Translations under genes and position numbers: made by a program
Part shown: in pieces, positions 6,207 to 8,800 of the stretch
How positions within the stretch are numbered: the stretch's first letter is position 1
Layout of the letters: each line of letters begins with the position of its first letter
Origin: Coriobacteriales bacterium
GTDB lineage: Bacteria > Actinomycetota > Coriobacteriia > Coriobacteriales > UBA8131
Assembly: GCA_031276475.1 (NCBI GenBank)
Contig: JAISMZ010000299.1
Coordinates: forward strand, 1-8,800
Direction of reading: 5' to 3'
Length of the DNA: 8,800 bases
Notes under the pieces: generated by a model
The model's database searches: none
What the model was told of the DNA's origin: nothing
Seen by the model: only the letters and a program-made list of their open reading frames with translations

Positions 6207-6219
6207 CTTTTGGCGGAAC

Positions 6220-6264
6220 AAGCATCAGTGACAGCAGGGACGATCCCTGCTGTCACTGATGCTT
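6220..6264 (-). terminator. Perfect 21-bp inverted repeat after the cytochrome gene, probable terminator
   Basis: Bases 6220-6240 and 6244-6264 are exact reverse complements separated by only CGA. The structure begins 11 bases after the cytochrome stop codon, a normal terminator position. The minus-strand tail is only GCTTGTT, a poor T-run, and the stem is longer than most intrinsic terminators. It may therefore stop transcription inefficiently or protect the 3' end of the mRNA. Confidence 0.65.
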
Positions 6265-6275
6265 TGTGCTTAAAT

Positions 6276-7088
6276 CTAATTTGTTACTTTATCCCGTACC
6301 CAGCCTTCAGGCAAGTCGATGTCGTCATGGCACTGTACACACATCAGGGTTGGCTGTTCGTGTGTCTGATGACAATCGGAACAATCCTGCCTACCCATAT
6401 GCGAGTCATGAGGATTGCGCTGCTGGTCGGCCATCGCCGCGCTGAGTTCTTCGCGCGTAGTAACCCCCTCGTGGCACTCGGGCCGCAGACAAAACTCAAC
6501 GCCGCTGACTTCGCCGTCCTTGGGATTGTTGGAATCCACGAGCGTCAGGCCCTCCAGGGGCACCGTATAGTCGCCGGTGATCCAATGGACGCCTTCTGTG
6601 ATCTGCTCAGATAAATCGGCTACGTGGCAACTCAGACAGTTGATCTCCTGCTCAGAATTCTTGTGTCGAACAACGCTCAGGGGCGCCCCGTCAGCGCTGG
6701 CAGCAGCCGCCTCCGCTTCGTTTATCGACACGTTATTGTCATAGCTTTCCACATAAGGATCCATCGGGGTATGACAGATGGCATTGCAAAAATGGGGGTC
6801 CTCGTGAGTGGTCGCATAAACCACGCCAGCACTGCCAAACAACATTACCACGATGATTGCAACCGTTAAAAGGATCTTCTTACGTTTGCCTTTGCTTTTG
6901 CGGCGCCTTGGTTGTGTTGATGTCAGAGGAGACGCATCTGCCTGCGGGGCATCCTCCCCATCCGTCCCTCCTGTCTCCTCTGTGAGGCTTGCGCTGGCTG
7001 CCACATCCGCCACATCCGCCGCATCTGCCACATCCGCCGCATCCGCTTCTTTGATAATCCCGTTGCCATCCCTGTTCTCTGCGGTCAT
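6276..7088 (-). CDS. Membrane-anchored multihaem cytochrome c, NapC/NrfH-like, five haem motifs
   Basis: A probable quinol-oxidising electron donor to the flavoprotein encoded just upstream. With the start at 7088 it has 270 residues: an acidic DAA/DVA-repeat N-terminus (16-30), a basic stretch RRRKSKGKRKK (61-71), one membrane helix (about 72-92), then an extracytoplasmic domain. Haem sites in order are CNAICH (101-106, CX3CH), CLSCH (151-155), CLRPECH (200-206, CX4CH), CSDCH (236-240) and CVQCH (250-254). The first site continues HTPMDPYVESY and the second continues HV, as in NapC/NrfH, where a methionine after the first CXXCH is a haem ligand. The ATG at 7088 is preferred over an upstream GTG at 7124 because AGAGGA (7094-7099) lies 5 bases before it. 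The roughly 70-residue cytoplasmic-side N-terminus is unusually long. Confidence 0.9.
   Translation of the reverse strand: MTAENRDGNGIIKEADAADVADAADVADVAASASLTEETGGTDGEDAPQADASPLTSTQPRRRKSKGKRKKILLTVAIIVVMLFGSAGVVYATTHEDPHFCNAICHTPMDPYVESYDNNVSINEAEAAAASADGAPLSVVRHKNSEQEINCLSCHVADLSEQITEGVHWITGDYTVPLEGLTLVDSNNPKDGEVSGVEFCLRPECHEGVTTREELSAAMADQQRNPHDSHMGRQDCSDCHQTHEQPTLMCVQCHDDIDLPEGWVRDKVTN
7000..7044 (-). repeat. Five tandem 9-bp repeats in the cytochrome N-terminal coding region
   Basis: Five consecutive units of the form gcc(a/g)catc(c/t) run head to tail. On the minus strand each encodes Asp-Ala-Ala or Asp-Val-Ala, giving residues 16-30 of the cytochrome. Because the unit is a multiple of three, changes in copy number would alter the length of the N-terminal tail without a frameshift. 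Confidence 0.85.
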
Positions 7089-7093
7089 ATCTT

Positions 7094-7099
7094 TCCTCT
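7094..7099 (-). promoter_or_regulatory. Ribosome binding site that fixes the cytochrome start
   Basis: AGAGGA on the minus strand lies 5 bases upstream of the ATG at 7088. The alternative GTG at 7124 sits inside the stem-loop and has no comparable site, so the shorter protein is favoured. Confidence 0.7.
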
Positions 7100-7115
7100 C
7101 GCATTCTTTAGAAGT

Positions 7116-7145
7116 GGAGGGCACTCCATCAAAAGAGTACCCTCC
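7116..7145 (-). other. Stem-loop between the flavoprotein and cytochrome genes
   Basis: On the minus strand GGAGGGTACTC pairs with GAGTGCCCTCC through 11 positions, one a G-U wobble, around an 8-base loop. Flanking GAA and TTC can extend the stem across a small bulge. It starts 20 bases after the flavoprotein stop and ends 16 bases before the cytochrome ribosome binding site. No T-run follows, so partial termination or mRNA stabilisation is more likely than full termination. Confidence 0.6.
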
Positions 7146-7165
7146 TTCTCGGAGATTGATTGGTA

Positions 7166-8800
7166 TCAGGCAATACCCAATGCCTTGCGAATGCCGATGT
7201 AACTCATCACTGCACCGGCACCGAGCGTCATGCCGGCTCCACAGTACTGCCCGCCGGTAATGCTGGCCGCACAGTTGCCAACGGCAAGAAGTCCAGGGAT
7301 CACTGCCCCGGTTGTATCGAGCACCTGTGCGAACTCGTTTGTTACCAGACCGCCGTTGGTACCGCAGGTTCCCGGTACATACAACGAGGCATAAAAGGGC
7401 GGAGTTGCAAGAGGAGCCAGCACGGGATTGGCAAGCTCACTTTGATAGGGATGGTAGGCACCGAGACTCTTGTCAGCAGATTTCTCGCCGCGATGAAAGA
7501 AGGGATCAATCCCCTGCTCGGCATTCGTATTAAAGGTGGCGACTTCTGCCTCGAGTGCAGCGGCGTCGATGCCAAAATGCTGGGCGATCTCGGCGAGGGT
7601 ATCTGCCCGTACGAAATTCTCAGGCAGTGGGTCAGCAGGGTCTTTCATGCCGGGCAGCAGGCCACCACCGCTGGCAAGGTAGTTGCTGTCGCAAATCCAG
7701 ACCGCAGGCCTATTAGACCAGCCGGGCTCACCGGTGTCATAGTTGCCAAAGGCCCGGTTGAATACCGCATAGGCCGATGACTCGTTGGCAAAGCGACGAC
7801 CACGCTTGTTAACAATAATGCTGCCGGCACCCGCACGAGAGATACCCCAGTCGGGCAGAGCAACGCTAAAGATTGCTTCCGCATGGGGATCAAATGGCTC
7901 AGGAAGAAATGAGGGCAGACCCCAGTTCGTGTCCATGTTACCCAAGGCTGCGCCGATGGCATTGCCCATGATCTGCGCGTCGCCCACATTACCCGCTGCC
8001 GCATTGGTGACGTAGGAGGGGATGCTCTGAAAAGCAGCCATCATCTTGGGATTGTGGTCGAACCCACCCGTACCGAGTACGACGCAGACATTGGCCTTGA
8101 TGTTTATTGACGCCCCATCGCTTTGTGCAGCGACGCCGATGACAGCCTCATTCTGATCAAGAATCAGACTGCTCGCCGTAGTCTCCATGAGTATCTCAAC
8201 GTCCAATTCGTTTAGCTGATCTTGAAGCGATACCCACATGCCTGCCCCACCGTTACCAAGGCTTGCCTGGCGACCCTGCGGACGAAAACCCTTGAAGGGC
8301 TCGTAATAATCCTTAAAGCCAGCGCCTGGAGTGTCGGTAACCCACTCCCAGTCAAAGGTGTCGCGGGTCCACTCGCACAGGGCATTTGCATTGTCTACAT
8401 AAGCTTCAATCGCTGCCTGATTGCCGCGCCCGTCGGCGCAGAGCTTCATGTACTCAACAGCGTCGGCACGCGTATCGTCCATGCCGGCTTTCTGACCAGC
8501 GTAGAACAGAGGAACCCAGAGAGTTCCGCCCGAGGTAGCCGAGGTGCCACCCCACACCTTACTCTTCTCGATAACCATGACCTTCTCCGCACCGTTGCCC
8601 TTGGCGACCAGTGCGGCGTAGGCAGCGGTACCGGAGCCAACGACCAAAACATCAACTTCGTGGTCCCAGGAGATGCCCTTGGCATCCGTGCCGCCCGTGC
8701 TGCCCGTGCCCGCCGCACTAGAACTTCCCTTGTTCGAGCTCGGCGCGCATGCTGTAAGGACTCCCATGCCCAAAGCGCCCAGCCCGGCAATTCCGGCACC
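7166..8800 (-). CDS. Exported FAD-dependent reductase/dehydrogenase lipoprotein, 5' end outside window (fumarate reductase/KstD-like)
   Basis: A secreted flavoprotein likely to reduce an organic acceptor with electrons from the adjacent cytochrome. The frame is open to the window edge; the first visible residues, GAGIAGLGALGMGVLTAC, look like the end of a signal peptide closing in a lipobox (LTAC), with the twin-arginine part probably just outside. A Ser/Gly-rich linker follows. Counting from the TTG at 8773, VLVVGSGTAAY (42-52) and the glutamate of VMVIEK (65-70) form the FAD fold; GGTSATSGG (75-83) and VNKRGRRFANE (321-331) are typical of the fumarate reductase/KstD superfamily. The C-terminus has GTNGGLVTNE (471-480), GLLAVGN (494-500) and QYCGAGMTLG (509-518); Y510 and G514 match the Tyr and Gly of the YPGAG motif in 3-ketosteroid delta1-dehydrogenase. 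The real substrate is unknown. The cytochrome gene follows after 77 bases. Confidence 0.92.
   Translation of the reverse strand, partial: GAGIAGLGALGMGVLTACAPSSNKGSSSAAGTGSTGGTDAKGISWDHEVDVLVVGSGTAAYAALVAKGNGAEKVMVIEKSKVWGGTSATSGGTLWVPLFYAGQKAGMDDTRADAVEYMKLCADGRGNQAAIEAYVDNANALCEWTRDTFDWEWVTDTPGAGFKDYYEPFKGFRPQGRQASLGNGGAGMWVSLQDQLNELDVEILMETTASSLILDQNEAVIGVAAQSDGASINIKANVCVVLGTGGFDHNPKMMAAFQSIPSYVTNAAAGNVGDAQIMGNAIGAALGNMDTNWGLPSFLPEPFDPHAEAIFSVALPDWGISRAGAGSIIVNKRGRRFANESSAYAVFNRAFGNYDTGEPGWSNRPAVWICDSNYLASGGGLLPGMKDPADPLPENFVRADTLAEIAQHFGIDAAALEAEVATFNTNAEQGIDPFFHRGEKSADKSLGAYHPYQSELANPVLAPLATPPFYASLYVPGTCGTNGGLVTNEFAQVLDTTGAVIPGLLAVGNCAASITGGQYCGAGMTLGAGAVMSYIGIRKALGIA

Larger units (their letters stand above)
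5955..6219 (-). promoter_or_regulatory. Non-coding leader/promoter region of the oxidoreductase operon
   Basis: About 265 bases (320 counted from the cytochrome stop codon) lie between the cytochrome terminator and the ferredoxin start. A 108-codon minus-strand frame crosses it but has no recognisable protein features and overlaps the ferredoxin in another frame, so no gene is called. The region holds a dyad near 6181-6198, an 8-bp palindrome GGTTAACC at 6115-6122 and a stem-loop at 6010-6038. No known riboswitch class was recognised by eye. Confidence 0.5.

Noticed and set aside
5899..6225. 108-codon minus-strand frame in the leader of the ferredoxin operon
   Set aside because: It overlaps the ferredoxin start in a different frame, has no good ribosome binding site or known motif, and its N-terminal part coincides with the promoter-like dyad.
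7000..7044. Tandem repeats as a CRISPR-like array
   Set aside because: The units are 9 bp, contiguous without spacers, and encode an in-frame peptide repeat.
7089..7124. GTG at 7124 as start of the cytochrome (12 extra residues)
   Set aside because: The GTG is buried in a stem-loop without a ribosome binding site, whereas the ATG at 7088 has AGAGGA at ideal spacing.

Overview
All ten genes in this window read on the minus strand, so the transcription order runs from base 8800 down to base 1. Base composition is GC-rich. The gene content suggests an anaerobe: a lipoprotein flavoprotein paired with a membrane multihaem cytochrome c, and a four-subunit ferredoxin-dependent 2-oxoacid oxidoreductase. 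Together these point to an anaerobic gut or oral actinobacterium of the Eggerthellales (Coriobacteriia). That placement is an inference from gene content, not from a marker gene.

Region 1 (8800-6220) is a respiratory reductase unit. It starts with a flavoprotein whose 5' end lies outside the window. This protein has the end of a signal peptide with a lipobox, an FAD-binding fold, and a C-terminus like that of 3-ketosteroid delta1-dehydrogenases. A membrane-anchored cytochrome with five haem-binding motifs follows, resembling NapC/NrfH around its first haems. The likely scheme is menaquinol to cytochrome to extracytoplasmic flavoprotein to an unknown organic acceptor, the same architecture as the Cgr1/Cgr2 pair of Eggerthella lenta. 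The unit ends at a perfect 21-bp inverted repeat.

Region 2 (6219-5955) is a non-coding leader of about 265 bases. It holds a dyad placed between possible -35 and -10 boxes and a separate 8-bp stem-loop.

Region 3 (5954-3077) encodes a complete 2-oxoacid:ferredoxin oxidoreductase in the order ferredoxin, alpha (VorB-like), beta (TPP-binding), gamma. It would convert a 2-oxoacid plus CoA to an acyl-CoA, CO2 and reduced ferredoxin, or run in reverse.

Region 4 (3076-525) starts with a 144-base gap. The gap contains a 12-bp perfect palindrome and an in-frame, repeat-bearing continuation of the gamma-subunit reading frame. It is followed by an HTH-cupin regulator and, 2 bases later, an AMP-forming acyl-CoA synthetase, with a terminator after it. 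The synthetase and the oxidoreductase could form one path between a free carboxylic acid and a 2-oxoacid, controlled by the HTH-cupin protein.

Region 5 (524-1) is a separate aromatic-biosynthesis unit: a monofunctional AroQ-type chorismate mutase whose stop codon overlaps the start of a DAHP synthase that runs off the window.
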